A stretch of 64,000 nt of DNA from Petrimonas mucosa (GTDB lineage: Bacteria; Bacteroidota; Bacteroidia; Bacteroidales; Dysgonomonadaceae), in assembly GCF_900095795.1 (NCBI RefSeq), contig NZ_LT608328.1, positions 3,217,001 to 3,281,000 on the forward strand. Reading direction: 5' to 3'. Both the position numbers and the translations under genes were made by a program. Of this stretch, positions 46,746 to 55,953 are shown piece after piece. The stretch's first letter is position 1. Every line of letters begins with the position of its first letter. Below the pieces are notes generated by a model, which searched no databases, had not been told where the DNA came from, and was given only the letters and a program-made list of their open reading frames with translations.

Positions 46746-47720
46746 TTATTGCCGTTTAAATAACTTCTCAATTGTAATCAACCAGGGGAACAGCATTACT
46801 GCAATACTCCTTGTCTTCAGGTATGTGAGCAGACGGTGGCGACTGCAATAGATCAGAATATCTACCCGTTGCCGCAACAGCAGCCCCTTGGAATTGTAGA
46901 TTGCCGGATTGAGCACATAGGAGATGATACGCTCTGCTGTCGCCCTCAACTCCCGGTTTTCGTCGTAAATCTGTTTCAACTCCCGTACTACCGTCAAATA
47001 GCCCTCAATATTGCGCTCCGAAAAACGGGTAGTAGTAATCGATCCGCTACGGATCCTCCGTCTGTAGAGGTCCCGTTTCAGACAGGCTACCCTTGTTGCC
47101 GAGAGATAGAGCCTTGCCGTAAAAAGCTCATCTTCATGGATAATGTCGGGAAAGAAGAGGATGCTGTTTCGTTTAAGGAAGCCGGCATCGATAAAATTGA
47201 GACATACGGATGCCCGGTACAGGTTGTAATCCACCATACGGTTCACCAGCTCAACTCCTGTATATGTCACCAATTCATCAAAGAGGTAAGTTCGCCTGTA
47301 GATCGTCTCATCCGTTTCAAGCCCCTCGCTCGAGAATGAGACCGCATCAAAAAAGAGAAAATCGAGTTGCCGGTCAGAAGCCAACCGATAGCACAACCCA
47401 AGTGCATCCGGTTCGAGCAGGTCATCACTGTCCATGAAATAGAGATACTCTCCATTGGCAATCTCAACTCCCCGATTCCTGCTCCTTGAAAGCCCACAAT
47501 TTCCCTGGAGATGGAGATGGATCCTCTCATCTGATGCTGCCAGTCGCCTGATTACGGCAACACTGTCGTCAGTAGATCCATCATCGATGACGATGATCTC
47601 GATCTCCTTCAGGCTCTGATTTAAAATGGAGCCAAGCGCCTCTCCCACAAACTCAGCGGTATTGTATACCGGCATGATCACACTCACCTTCGGCCGGTCT
47701 ATCTCTCTATCCTGATCCAT
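46746..47720 (-). CDS. glycosyltransferase family 2
   Basis: A 324-residue soluble GT-A enzyme: VSVIMPVYNTAEFVGEALGS, IVIDDGSTDDS, LSRSRNRGVEIANGEYL and YFMDSDDLL with the metal-binding Asp pair. This is the WfgS/EpsJ-like arrangement common in O-antigen clusters. Its 5' end overlaps the 3' end of the acyltransferase gene by 22 bases. Confidence 0.92.
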   Translation of the reverse strand: MDQDREIDRPKVSVIMPVYNTAEFVGEALGSILNQSLKEIEIIVIDDGSTDDSVAVIRRLAASDERIHLHLQGNCGLSRSRNRGVEIANGEYLYFMDSDDLLEPDALGLCYRLASDRQLDFLFFDAVSFSSEGLETDETIYRRTYLFDELVTYTGVELVNRMVDYNLYRASVCLNFIDAGFLKRNSILFFPDIIHEDELFTARLYLSATRVACLKRDLYRRRIRSGSITTTRFSERNIEGYLTVVRELKQIYDENRELRATAERIISYVLNPAIYNSKGLLLRQRVDILIYCSRHRLLTYLKTRSIAVMLFPWLITIEKLFKRQ

Positions 47721-48319
47721 TGCTCTTTTCTCTGGTCATACCGTTTTACAACCTGTGCCGGATTACCCGCGGCAACGCAGTATGATGGAATATCCTTTGT
47801 TACTACAGATCCGGCACCTATCACCACATGCTCACCGATATGCACACCTGCCAAGATGGTGCTGTTGGCCCCGATCCAGACATCATTCCCGATGACGATC
47901 CCGGCAGTTGTCACTCCCTGATTGACAATCTCGGTTGTAACATCCATATAGACATGATTCAATGCCGCTATCACCACATGCTGGGCGATGATCACGTTGT
48001 TGCCGATTTTTGCGGGACCAATCAATGTATTGCCAATTCCTACCCGTGTATTGTCTCCGATAATGATATCCCCCACCGCATTGTTGACCACAGTGAAATC
48101 TTCCACCACCGTATTCCGTCCGATTTGAAACTTGCGGAACGGGACTATGTCACACCTTACACTCCGGCAGATCACTGCCCCCTTTCCCCTCTTGATGTAT
48201 AGAAACTGGAAAAGGCGTAACCAGAACCTGGGCCTGATCTTCACCGGATGTATCATCATATCCAGTACGATCCTCTTCAACCGTGGATTCTCCATTATGA
48301 TCTCCTTGATTCTACTCAT
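47699..48319 (-). CDS. hexapeptide-repeat acyltransferase
   Basis: About 206 residues of left-handed beta-helix type: repeated [ILV]-G-x4 units such as IIGDNTRVGIGNTLIG, VIGNDVWIGANSTILAGVHIG and VVIGAGSVVTKDIPSYCVAAGNPAQVV, the last a standard signature of O-acetyltransferases. It likely O-acetylates a sugar of the repeat unit. The start at 48319 follows an A-rich stretch and leaves a gap to the upstream gene; ATG 48343, overlapping it by 11 bases, is an alternative. Confidence 0.9.
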   Translation of the reverse strand: MSRIKEIIMENPRLKRIVLDMMIHPVKIRPRFWLRLFQFLYIKRGKGAVICRSVRCDIVPFRKFQIGRNTVVEDFTVVNNAVGDIIIGDNTRVGIGNTLIGPAKIGNNVIIAQHVVIAALNHVYMDVTTEIVNQGVTTAGIVIGNDVWIGANSTILAGVHIGEHVVIGAGSVVTKDIPSYCVAAGNPAQVVKRYDQRKEQWIRIER

Positions 48320-48332
48320 CTTTTTTTTGCTG

Positions 48333-49496
48333 TTAATTATCATGTTGTCGCGTATGTATGAAGGTCCGGTTCGCCCCCTTCATCCTGAATAGATTTATCC
48401 CCATCAGCACAAACAGGTGGGGGACCTTGATCAACGCCCTTTTCAGTCGCTTATCCACCATCTCGTCGGGTATTGCCGCACTGAACGAGATGCCGAGGCC
48501 AATCAGGAGTAGCCACCACTTCAGCGACCATTGCCAGCAGAGGAGCGAGAGAACCAGGGAGATGATGAAGATCATTCCCAACAACAAGACCCGAGGGAGC
48601 ATCATCCACTGGAACAGTTTGTTGCAATAATCCCAGTTACCGTTCGACAAGGCCTCGGGGAGATCCTTCACTCCCTTCTTGAGAATGCCATATTGTGCAG
48701 CAAGCCACCGGCGCCGTTGCCGCGAAAAACTTGCCGAGTCGGCCGTCTTCTCATCAAAGATCAGCAGATCCTCCAGGTAATCAATAAAGAGTCCCTGTCT
48801 GATCAGCAATGCTTCCAGCTCTTTATCCTCGCCGGCTGTCGTAACCTGCCCGATATTCTCCTTGAACCACCTGAAATTGAATGCCATCCCCGATCCGCTC
48901 AGTGCTGCCGAGAATCCCAGCCTAACCTGCCCCTTCCGAAAGAAAGCGTGATTCATCGCTTCGCTGGCCGCATCAAGTACTGCAACGGCGGTATCCCTAT
49001 TCTTGGCGACACGTTGCCCTTGCATGGCCTGAAGACCTGACTGCCTGGCATCGTTGATCCTGGAGAGGAAATCGGGCAGAACGGTATTATCGGCATCCAA
49101 TACCACAACGGTGTCAAAACTATCCGGCTCCAGCCTCTCCACTGCCAGCTGAAGCGCTCTGGCTTTGGTCCGGGCATTATTGACGATGGGAAGCACCTCA
49201 ACCGGATAACCGGCCAATCGCTGCAACGTCACCGGCTCCATCTGATCCGATATTACCACCGTATGATACATCTCTTTCGGGTAGTCCTGATCCAGTAACG
49301 ACCGAATCGAGCCTTCAATCACACGATCCGCCTTATAGGCCGGGAAAAGGACCAATATCCGGCTCTTTCTCCCCGAACGGGGATAGGCAACGGATGATCT
49401 CCTCAGCGCCAGAAAAGCAAAGAAGATAAGGTATGCGACCGACAAGCCTGCCCAGCCAAATAAAAACCAATCGACAAATGCAGCAACCTCAATCAT
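48333..49496 (-). CDS. membrane glycosyltransferase family 2 with QRRRW-type motif
   Basis: A 387-residue GT2 enzyme with an N-terminal TM helix (about 8-30) and two or three C-terminal ones (about 305-345). The catalytic domain has VLFPAYKADRVIEGSI, VVLDADNTV and RQRRRWLAAQ, which matches the Q/RxxRW motif of processive cellulose/hyaluronan synthase-like enzymes. It may therefore elongate a chain or transfer to a lipid-linked acceptor. It overlaps the neighbouring GT2 gene by four bases. Confidence 0.9.
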   Translation of the reverse strand: MIEVAAFVDWFLFGWAGLSVAYLIFFAFLALRRSSVAYPRSGRKSRILVLFPAYKADRVIEGSIRSLLDQDYPKEMYHTVVISDQMEPVTLQRLAGYPVEVLPIVNNARTKARALQLAVERLEPDSFDTVVVLDADNTVLPDFLSRINDARQSGLQAMQGQRVAKNRDTAVAVLDAASEAMNHAFFRKGQVRLGFSAALSGSGMAFNFRWFKENIGQVTTAGEDKELEALLIRQGLFIDYLEDLLIFDEKTADSASFSRQRRRWLAAQYGILKKGVKDLPEALSNGNWDYCNKLFQWMMLPRVLLLGMIFIISLVLSLLCWQWSLKWWLLLIGLGISFSAAIPDEMVDKRLKRALIKVPHLFVLMGINLFRMKGANRTFIHTRQHDN

Positions 49497-50395
49497 TTCG
49501 TTTCCCTTTTCTTGAAAAACATCCCGAAAAAGTCGACACAGCCCTTACACGTGGCACTAGCCAGCGAGAACTTCATGCTGACCAGATACGAAAAAGTATC
49601 CTTTACCCCCGCACAGAGTGAAAGATAGGCAACCGAGAAGTATCTGGCCACACCATTCCGGTTTCTCCAGGCAAAAAGCATCCGGTTGCGTATCAGATAG
49701 TAGGCCTTTAGCGGACTCTCCTTGCCGGTGCTGCTGCTCTCTTTGTGATAAACCACTGCACGCGGATCGAAGAGCAACCGATAGCCATGCCTCTTCATCC
49801 GGGAACACCAATCCATCTCTTCATAGTAGAGAAAATAACATTCGGGCATCATCCCCACCTCTTCAATCACCTCCCTTCTTATCATCATCGCCGCCCCGTG
49901 AAGGTAGGCCGTCGGAGCAATCGCTTCATAGTTTCCATTATCGGGTTCATTGTATCCGATGGTCCTGTTCCGGATGGTAACAGGTGAAAATTCGGTATAT
50001 CCGGCAAACTGGATATGACCCGGATCATCGTAAAAGAGAATCTTTGGTGAGACGCCTGCCACATCAGGATTCCTCCTTAGGGTCTCCATCAGGTAGTGGA
50101 GTGAGTTATCCTTCACAATGGTGTCGTTATTCAGGAAGAGAAGGTATTCACCAGTCGCATGCCTGCATCCCAGGTTATTTCCACCTGCAAACCCGAGGTT
50201 CTCGTCGGAGCGCACCGTTTTCACAAAGGGATGACAATCTTTGATCAGAGCAGCTTCGTCTGTCACGGAGCCGTTGTCCACCACAATAATCTCGTGGGGA
50301 GTCTCCAGAAAGGCACGGAGCGATTCGATCAGCTGAACGGTATCGTCATAACCGTTATAATTGACCGTTATGATAGAAAGTTCAAACTGTTTCAT
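49493..50395 (-). CDS. glycosyltransferase family 2 (rhamnosyltransferase-like)
   Basis: A 300-residue enzyme: LSIITVNYNGYDDTVQLI, IIVVDNGSVTDEA, NLGFAGGNNLGCRHA and LFLNNDTIV are the GT2 signatures of the rhamnosyl/galactofuranosyl-type subgroup. FLYYEEMDWCSRMKRHGY is its usual C-terminal motif. The start at 50395 begins the first strand; the frame up to 50497 belongs to the overlapping polymerase gene (14-base overlap). Sugar specificity is a guess. Confidence 0.92.
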   Translation of the reverse strand: MKQFELSIITVNYNGYDDTVQLIESLRAFLETPHEIIVVDNGSVTDEAALIKDCHPFVKTVRSDENLGFAGGNNLGCRHATGEYLLFLNNDTIVKDNSLHYLMETLRRNPDVAGVSPKILFYDDPGHIQFAGYTEFSPVTIRNRTIGYNEPDNGNYEAIAPTAYLHGAAMMIRREVIEEVGMMPECYFLYYEEMDWCSRMKRHGYRLLFDPRAVVYHKESSSTGKESPLKAYYLIRNRMLFAWRNRNGVARYFSVAYLSLCAGVKDTFSYLVSMKFSLASATCKGCVDFFGMFFKKRETK

Positions 50396-51821
50396 TTTCA
50401 CAAATCTCCTTATCCAATTTTGGCCCCATAAGCATGAATGCCATACAGATGTATATGATCGGACCGTTAGGAAACTGCTGCAGCATCTCATTTCCATAGG
50501 CGCTTACCAGCATGCCTGCCACCCCGCCCACCAGGCCTGCAAGCACTCCTCTCAACTGGCTGCTCCTGATCCTGAACCAGATATCATAGCCCGCCTTGAT
50601 GAATGACGAGAAAAAAATTAGCAGAAAGAGTGAAAGTCCCACAATCCCTGTCTCAACCCAGACAAACACCAGTGAGGTATCGGTCGGCAACTGATAGAGA
50701 TAGTCGCCCGGTTTCGTTCGTTTCGCCTCCCCAATTCCCACTCCAAATGGGTGCTCTTTCATGAAAACCTTCATCTTTTCCTGGTTCTGTTTACGCAACA
50801 GGTAAGATGCATCTTCAGTCACGTTGAAGGCAGACCGCATCCGCCTGATCTCCGCATTTCCTTGACCGATATAGGTGAACTTGAAAAAGATGAAGAGTCC
50901 CACAATAAGGATAATTCCGGGTATCAGGACTTTCCACTGCTTTGAGAGCAACAGGAAAGCTGTAAATCCGGCAAAAGGGACCACTATGGCCGCGCGGGTA
51001 CCGGAGATCATCATGGCGTAGCCGGCAAGCAGAGCCACCACCAGGTAGTAGATCCTTAAGCCAACGGGGCGCATATAGAGAGCCGCTACACCAAATACCA
51101 CCAGCGACATGCCCATATTACACCCGAAGCTGGCGGCATCGGTAAAAAAAGAGAAATAGCGGATGCCGGTGTGGATGATATGGGTTGAGCTGCCTCCCGA
51201 AACGAAAAGCCAGTAATTCTCGGCAGCATCAAAGCCCACAAATTTCTGCATAAGTGCCTTTGCAACACCAGCCATGGTAAGGATCGACCAGACAAGAAGA
51301 AAGAGTTTGAGATATCGGTAGCGGTCCAACAAAAGGGCTGTCAGTAACGGAAAGAGAAAAAGGTAGAGGGCCAGGGCCCTTACACCTGCAGCCCAGTTGT
51401 TGAGATCTGCCTCTGGGTTAAACACCATCAGCAGACAATATATCAACCAGATAGCTGTTGAAAGTGTCAAGATGTTACGCAGGTTTCTCCAAGGCAGCGG
51501 ATATCTGAAACTGTGTAGCAGGATCATCAGGAAGGTTACCAGCAAGAGGCCGTCCATTACGATTCCGCCGGGCAAACCGGGAATATAACGGGTAACTCCC
51601 ATGACAAAATAGTTTGCCACAAAAAGTGGCAACAGGGCATAGAAAGGCTTCTCCACGAAACGAATCAGCAGATAGAGCAGCAGAGGCAACAGCGCGACCG
51701 CCGTTGCGGGGATCCATCCAAAACGCAGCAACAGAAATACGAAAAGGCCCAACAAAAGTATTGTAAGCAGGACAATCTGCCCTCCTCCCTCCCGTTGTGA
51801 ATCTGTCAGATGCAATCTCAT
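50382..51821 (-). CDS. O-antigen polymerase/ligase-like membrane protein (Wzy/WaaL)
   Basis: A 479-residue protein with roughly twelve hydrophobic segments and a large periplasmic loop in the C-terminal half (about 310-380, with HPFGVGIGEAKR near 358), which is the O-antigen ligase domain pattern. By position beside the Wzc-like and flippase genes it is probably the polymerase joining repeat units. It starts three bases after the Wzc-like stop codon. Confidence 0.88.
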   Translation of the reverse strand: MRLHLTDSQREGGGQIVLLTILLLGLFVFLLLRFGWIPATAVALLPLLLYLLIRFVEKPFYALLPLFVANYFVMGVTRYIPGLPGGIVMDGLLLVTFLMILLHSFRYPLPWRNLRNILTLSTAIWLIYCLLMVFNPEADLNNWAAGVRALALYLFLFPLLTALLLDRYRYLKLFLLVWSILTMAGVAKALMQKFVGFDAAENYWLFVSGGSSTHIIHTGIRYFSFFTDAASFGCNMGMSLVVFGVAALYMRPVGLRIYYLVVALLAGYAMMISGTRAAIVVPFAGFTAFLLLSKQWKVLIPGIILIVGLFIFFKFTYIGQGNAEIRRMRSAFNVTEDASYLLRKQNQEKMKVFMKEHPFGVGIGEAKRTKPGDYLYQLPTDTSLVFVWVETGIVGLSLFLLIFFSSFIKAGYDIWFRIRSSQLRGVLAGLVGGVAGMLVSAYGNEMLQQFPNGPIIYICMAFMLMGPKLDKEICENETV

Positions 51822-51824
51822 AGG

Positions 51825-53999
51825 CTAACTGTTTCCGGAAGTTGAAAGCCCATACTGCATGTAACGGTAAAAGAGCTTCTTCAAGAAGGTCTTGGGTGGC
51901 AACATTCCGGTAAAACTCTCCAACACCTGTTTCTCGGCATGATTGAGGCAAATGAGGGTGGGAGTACTGCCCGACTGCTCCTTCAGGCGGTCGAACAGCT
52001 GCTTGTTCCGGTCGCTCCATATCTTGTCGGCCCTGAAAAGGGTGAGGTTGATCGACGCCTCCTGGAGAATCGGTCTGGGTATGTTATAATGCTGAAGCGG
52101 CGCGTGCTCCACCAGAATGATCCGCCGAGAAGAGGTGGAGTGGTCGGGTAAAAAGCGCCGGATAGTGTCGGCAAAAAGGAAATCGGATGAGCCCGGTATA
52201 AAATCTTCACCGTAACGGAGCGACACTACCGGAATCTCAAGCCCAGTCCAATAGTTAGCCAGTTGTTCCGCAAGAAAACTCTTCCCGCAGTGCTCCTTTG
52301 TGCTGATAATATTTACAATGGGACTCTGGTCGCCGGGATGGAAAAAATCCTGGATGGCGTTGCCAAGATACTGTATCGCCTGCTCCTGATAATATCCCTG
52401 ATATCTCCGTTGCCGGAAGTTGTACTTTCCGGGTAGTGCCCCCAGTACACTGCTCCCGGTGATCTTCTTTGTCCGTAACGGATCCCTCAAGGTACGATCC
52501 AGCAGATCGAACAACATGAAAATGGTAAGGAGGATAAATAGGCTGCCGGCATAGGCGCCCATAACCATCTTTTTCCGCTTCGACGGCTCGGTGTTGAGAG
52601 GGAAGACCGGAGGATTGATCAACTGTAGCGATGCCGAGTTCATCTCTAGGCTTTTCAGCTGCAGCCTGGCTGCATTCAGGCTGGCCAGAATAGATAAGTA
52701 GTTGCGCTCAATGAAATCGATGCTTCGTTCCTGTCGCTTGATGGTGGACCCGATAGGAGAATAGTGGGAATAGAGATGATCGATCTCCTCGATCTTATCT
52801 TCAATCACCTCAAGTTCCGCCTTGGCCTTCTCCATCAAAAGTAGCTCCTCCAGCCACTGCGTAACAAAATTGCTGGTTGGGTATCCCTCACGTGTAAATT
52901 TCCGTTCACCATACCGCCGGGTAAAAGCTTCAAGCTCCTTTTTAGCATTGGCCAACTCTGCCCGGTACTGTTCCAGCCGGTTGAAGGCTGGACTACCAGA
53001 CAGTGAGTCGGTATAGAAAGTTTCCAGTTCGGCAATCCGGGTATTCAGATTGGAGACCTGGTTGAGTCGCGACAGAAATTCTGCATTGTCTCGCAGATAA
53101 AGGATATTCTCATCCTTTAACGACTCGAGGTAACTGACCGAGGCCTTGGCATTGTTATACCTGAGCAACACGTCGTTATGCTTCAGTTGTATCTGCATAT
53201 CAAGCGCCGCTACCTGTTCGGTCTGTTCAAAGTAGTTGATAACCCGATTACTTATATTGTAATTTGTAAGAGAATCTTCACTCTCACGTAACTGCTTGCC
53301 CACCCTCTCGAGCTCCTCCTCGAAATATTTTATCGTACTGTTGGTCGAACCGAACTGCAGCTTCCGGTACTCCTTCGAATAGAGCTGCTCCAGCAAGATC
53401 AATGTCTGATAGGCCACACCGGGATCATTTGCCGAATAGGATACCTTTAGCATATCACTGCTTCCCAGTCGCGTCACATTGATCTTCTTCAGACTCCCGT
53501 AAGCGTAATGTGGATGGTTCCAGTTGAAAAGACCGTATACGAAGTTGGTGGGGGATGCCTCCTCATATTTTTTCAAATTTTCCACCGTCCTATCCTCTGA
53601 ATCTTTGACTATCAATCTCTTTACCTCATCGGGAGTGATCCGCTGCAAGTGACGGTAATTGGGTGCGCTGATATACTCGTTGTCCCTCTCCGGATCACCG
53701 TAGATCATATGCCTGGCATAGAGGTGAAGAGATACCTCATGCAAAGTCTCTTTCGACAGGATGATATTGATGATGTTGTCGATGGTATTGTTGATAACCG
53801 TACTGCTTTCCACCCTGGTATCACCCACCTCCAGTACGTTCCCCGAGATCACGCCGGTAAAGATGGTCATGTCTACCGGATAGGATTTCTCCAGATTCCT
53901 TGTTCCAATGATTACCACAAATGCAACCAGCAGGGGTGCAACAATGATCCACCAACGGATACGATAGATAAGCCTGAAAAAATATTGTAAAATCTCCAT
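51825..53999 (-). CDS. Wzc-like chain-length determinant with degenerate tyrosine-kinase domain
   Basis: A 724-residue inner-membrane co-polymerase. TM1 is near residues 15-33, a long periplasmic coiled coil covers about 230-430, and a second TM at about 478-500 is preceded by a Pro-containing loop (INPPVFPLNTEPSKRKK). The cytoplasmic part resembles a BY-kinase: SVLGALPG, then a Walker A-like STKEHCGKS near 561. The DxDxR Walker A' motif is missing (VVSLRYGED instead), the Walker B position reads IILVEHAP, and there is no C-terminal tyrosine cluster beyond two tyrosines in RYMQYG. It probably regulates chain length without autophosphorylation. Confidence 0.87.
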   Translation of the reverse strand: MEILQYFFRLIYRIRWWIIVAPLLVAFVVIIGTRNLEKSYPVDMTIFTGVISGNVLEVGDTRVESSTVINNTIDNIINIILSKETLHEVSLHLYARHMIYGDPERDNEYISAPNYRHLQRITPDEVKRLIVKDSEDRTVENLKKYEEASPTNFVYGLFNWNHPHYAYGSLKKINVTRLGSSDMLKVSYSANDPGVAYQTLILLEQLYSKEYRKLQFGSTNSTIKYFEEELERVGKQLRESEDSLTNYNISNRVINYFEQTEQVAALDMQIQLKHNDVLLRYNNAKASVSYLESLKDENILYLRDNAEFLSRLNQVSNLNTRIAELETFYTDSLSGSPAFNRLEQYRAELANAKKELEAFTRRYGERKFTREGYPTSNFVTQWLEELLLMEKAKAELEVIEDKIEEIDHLYSHYSPIGSTIKRQERSIDFIERNYLSILASLNAARLQLKSLEMNSASLQLINPPVFPLNTEPSKRKKMVMGAYAGSLFILLTIFMLFDLLDRTLRDPLRTKKITGSSVLGALPGKYNFRQRRYQGYYQEQAIQYLGNAIQDFFHPGDQSPIVNIISTKEHCGKSFLAEQLANYWTGLEIPVVSLRYGEDFIPGSSDFLFADTIRRFLPDHSTSSRRIILVEHAPLQHYNIPRPILQEASINLTLFRADKIWSDRNKQLFDRLKEQSGSTPTLICLNHAEKQVLESFTGMLPPKTFLKKLFYRYMQYGLSTSGNS

Positions 54000-54011
54000 G
54001 CTGCTATAAGG

Positions 54012-54746
54012 CTATCGATTAAGTAACTTGGTTTTTGAGAGCACTTCAAGCTGCAATAATGCCTTGTTCAACTCCGAACGTGTCTGCTCGTAAGACTCCA
54101 GAAGATTCATCTGAATGCTCTTGATCTGTGAAAGCTCACCGGCATCGATCTTGCCATTGAGAAAATCCTGCTGGGCCAGTTCCGACTGCACATTGGCAAA
54201 GGCGAGCGATTCGGCCTTCAGTCGCAAAACCGACAACTCCTTCACCGCCTTTGAATACATCTCAATGATCCTCATCTTCTGTTCGTCATGCCACTTCTCC
54301 ATCTCCACCTTCGTGGCTTCAGTCTTCAGCAGCTGTCTATGGATCCGGTTACCACGGTCGAAGAAATCATCGAAGGGGAGTGAAAACGACACGCCCACAT
54401 TATACCAGTTCTGTCTCGCACCCGAATATTGATAAAAGAGTGGAGTATCCGTATCGGAGAAAGCGGAGTTGATTCCCATCAGCCCCCATTGGTAGGTTGA
54501 GTTGAACCGGAAATATTTCAACCAGCTCCTCCTCTCGGTTTTCAATGCACTGGCCTCCTCCTCCATCTTCACCTTATAGTAATCCACCGCCGCACTGTTC
54601 TTGGCATTCTCGAACAGCTCTTCAAGCGAGGGCAGCTGTAAATTGAGGTAATCGTCCGAAGTGAGGGATTCAATACCCACCTGTGCCATTCCTGAAAAAA
54701 ACGGTATGAAGAACGAAAGAGCTATGGCAATGGATAATCTGTTCAT
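54012..54746 (-). CDS. half-length TolC-family-like exported protein
   Basis: A 244-residue protein with a signal peptide (MNRLSIAIALSFFIPFFSGMAQ). After it comes PSLEELFENAKNSAAVDYYKVKMEEEASALKTER, the opening helix of TolC-like proteins, then beta segments (FNSTYQWGLMG; WYNVGVSFSLPFDDFF) and long helices to the end. Ordinary TolC proteins have two such repeats in over 400 residues; this is one repeat. It stands where other clusters encode the outer-membrane export protein, but a normal Wza gene is absent here. The start at 54746 is chosen at the signal peptide; the frame goes on to 54803. Confidence 0.8.
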   Translation of the reverse strand: MNRLSIAIALSFFIPFFSGMAQVGIESLTSDDYLNLQLPSLEELFENAKNSAAVDYYKVKMEEEASALKTERRSWLKYFRFNSTYQWGLMGINSAFSDTDTPLFYQYSGARQNWYNVGVSFSLPFDDFFDRGNRIHRQLLKTEATKVEMEKWHDEQKMRIIEMYSKAVKELSVLRLKAESLAFANVQSELAQQDFLNGKIDAGELSQIKSIQMNLLESYEQTRSELNKALLQLEVLSKTKLLNR

Positions 54747-54771
54747 ATTGGCACAATTAAAGAATTGGTAT

Positions 54772-55953
54772 CTACACATCCTCTTTCTGTATAAAAGCTG
54801 CAAATGTACGGAAAATTATCTTTAAATCCAACCATATGGTATAGTGCTGAGCGTAGTAGATATCGAGTTGTTTTCGCTCTTCTGCAGATAGTTTCCCTGC
54901 ATCACCCCTTTTCTGCACCTGCCATAATCCGGTCAGCCCTGCCGGAGCAATAAAACGCTCCACGCTGTTATCACCGGTAAGCAGCTCTGCCTCGTACAGG
55001 GGTAATGGGCGGTTGCCCACAAACGACATCTCCCCCTTCAGGATATTGATCAGTTGGGGAAGTTCGTCGATACTGTACTTGCGAATAAATTGTCCTACCC
55101 GTGTTACCCTGGGATCCTTCTCGATCTTCACAAAAGCCCTTTCCGTTTTTTGCCGGTTTTGTGCAATATACTCCTCTTCGGGAAGAATGAAATCGTCGTC
55201 AACCAGGAAGGTCTGGCCCAAACTCTCCAACTGTTCAAGATCCAGACCGTCATCTATGGGAAGTTGCTGTTCTTCCGTCGGAGTTGTAGTAGCATACTGG
55301 TTGTACTGTTCCACCTCTTTCAGCCGTTTATCGGCATCCACGTACATCGACCTGAATTTCCAGAAATCGAAGATATGGTAATTGGTGCCAACCCTTCGGG
55401 ATTTGTAGAATATGGGTCCCTTGCTCTCCAACCTGATGGCCAGGGCAACCAATAAAAAGAGAGGCGAGAGAAACAGCAGGGCACAAATCGAGACAACCAC
55501 ATCAAACGCCCGTTTTGTCACAGGCATCTTGAACTGGGGCAGCAGTGTGGTATCGCGTTGCCGGCGGCTTTGAAGATGAGGTCGGTACTTGCGGATAAAC
55601 TGAAAAAAGTGCGACAGCAACTCCGCATTGGCCTCCGGAGAAACGGTATCATTCACTCCGGCACGGATATAGTCCAAACGCTCCGCTCCGGGCAGGCCGG
55701 CTGTAATCAGCAGAATATAGGCGTGGGGAAAATTCCTGCGCAGGAATTTAATGCCTGCCTCATCCTCCTGCAACGACTGCTGTTCACAGAAGACAACCGG
55801 ATCATCGTCCAGCGAATTGTCAATCAACCATCTGGCTGCATCTACGTAACGGCTGAAGACCCGTGGCGACTCAGACACCGCCTCCCTCAATATTCCGACA
55901 AAATGATGAGCCAGCTGTTGATCACTACCAATAAAAAAAATCGGTGGATTCAC
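54772..55953 (-). CDS. polyprenyl-phosphate sugar transferase with N-terminal pseudo-receiver
   Basis: A 393-residue protein starting the lipid-linked repeat unit. Residues 1-122 look like a CheY fold without active-site residues: GSDQQ replaces the acidic pair, FCEQQ stands where the acceptor Asp would be, and the Lys position is not kept (DTVSPEA). Residues 145-393 are a bacterial sugar transferase (WbaP/WcaJ type): a hydrophobic helix at 152-174, FWKFRSMYVDADKR (197-210), KYSIDELPQLIN (292-303) and FVGNRPLP (311-318). An acidic insertion of about 65 residues (211-277) separates the catalytic halves. The start overlaps the stop of the response regulator gene by four bases. Confidence 0.9.
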   Translation of the reverse strand: MNPPIFFIGSDQQLAHHFVGILREAVSESPRVFSRYVDAARWLIDNSLDDDPVVFCEQQSLQEDEAGIKFLRRNFPHAYILLITAGLPGAERLDYIRAGVNDTVSPEANAELLSHFFQFIRKYRPHLQSRRQRDTTLLPQFKMPVTKRAFDVVVSICALLFLSPLFLLVALAIRLESKGPIFYKSRRVGTNYHIFDFWKFRSMYVDADKRLKEVEQYNQYATTTPTEEQQLPIDDGLDLEQLESLGQTFLVDDDFILPEEEYIAQNRQKTERAFVKIEKDPRVTRVGQFIRKYSIDELPQLINILKGEMSFVGNRPLPLYEAELLTGDNSVERFIAPAGLTGLWQVQKRGDAGKLSAEERKQLDIYYAQHYTIWLDLKIIFRTFAAFIQKEDV

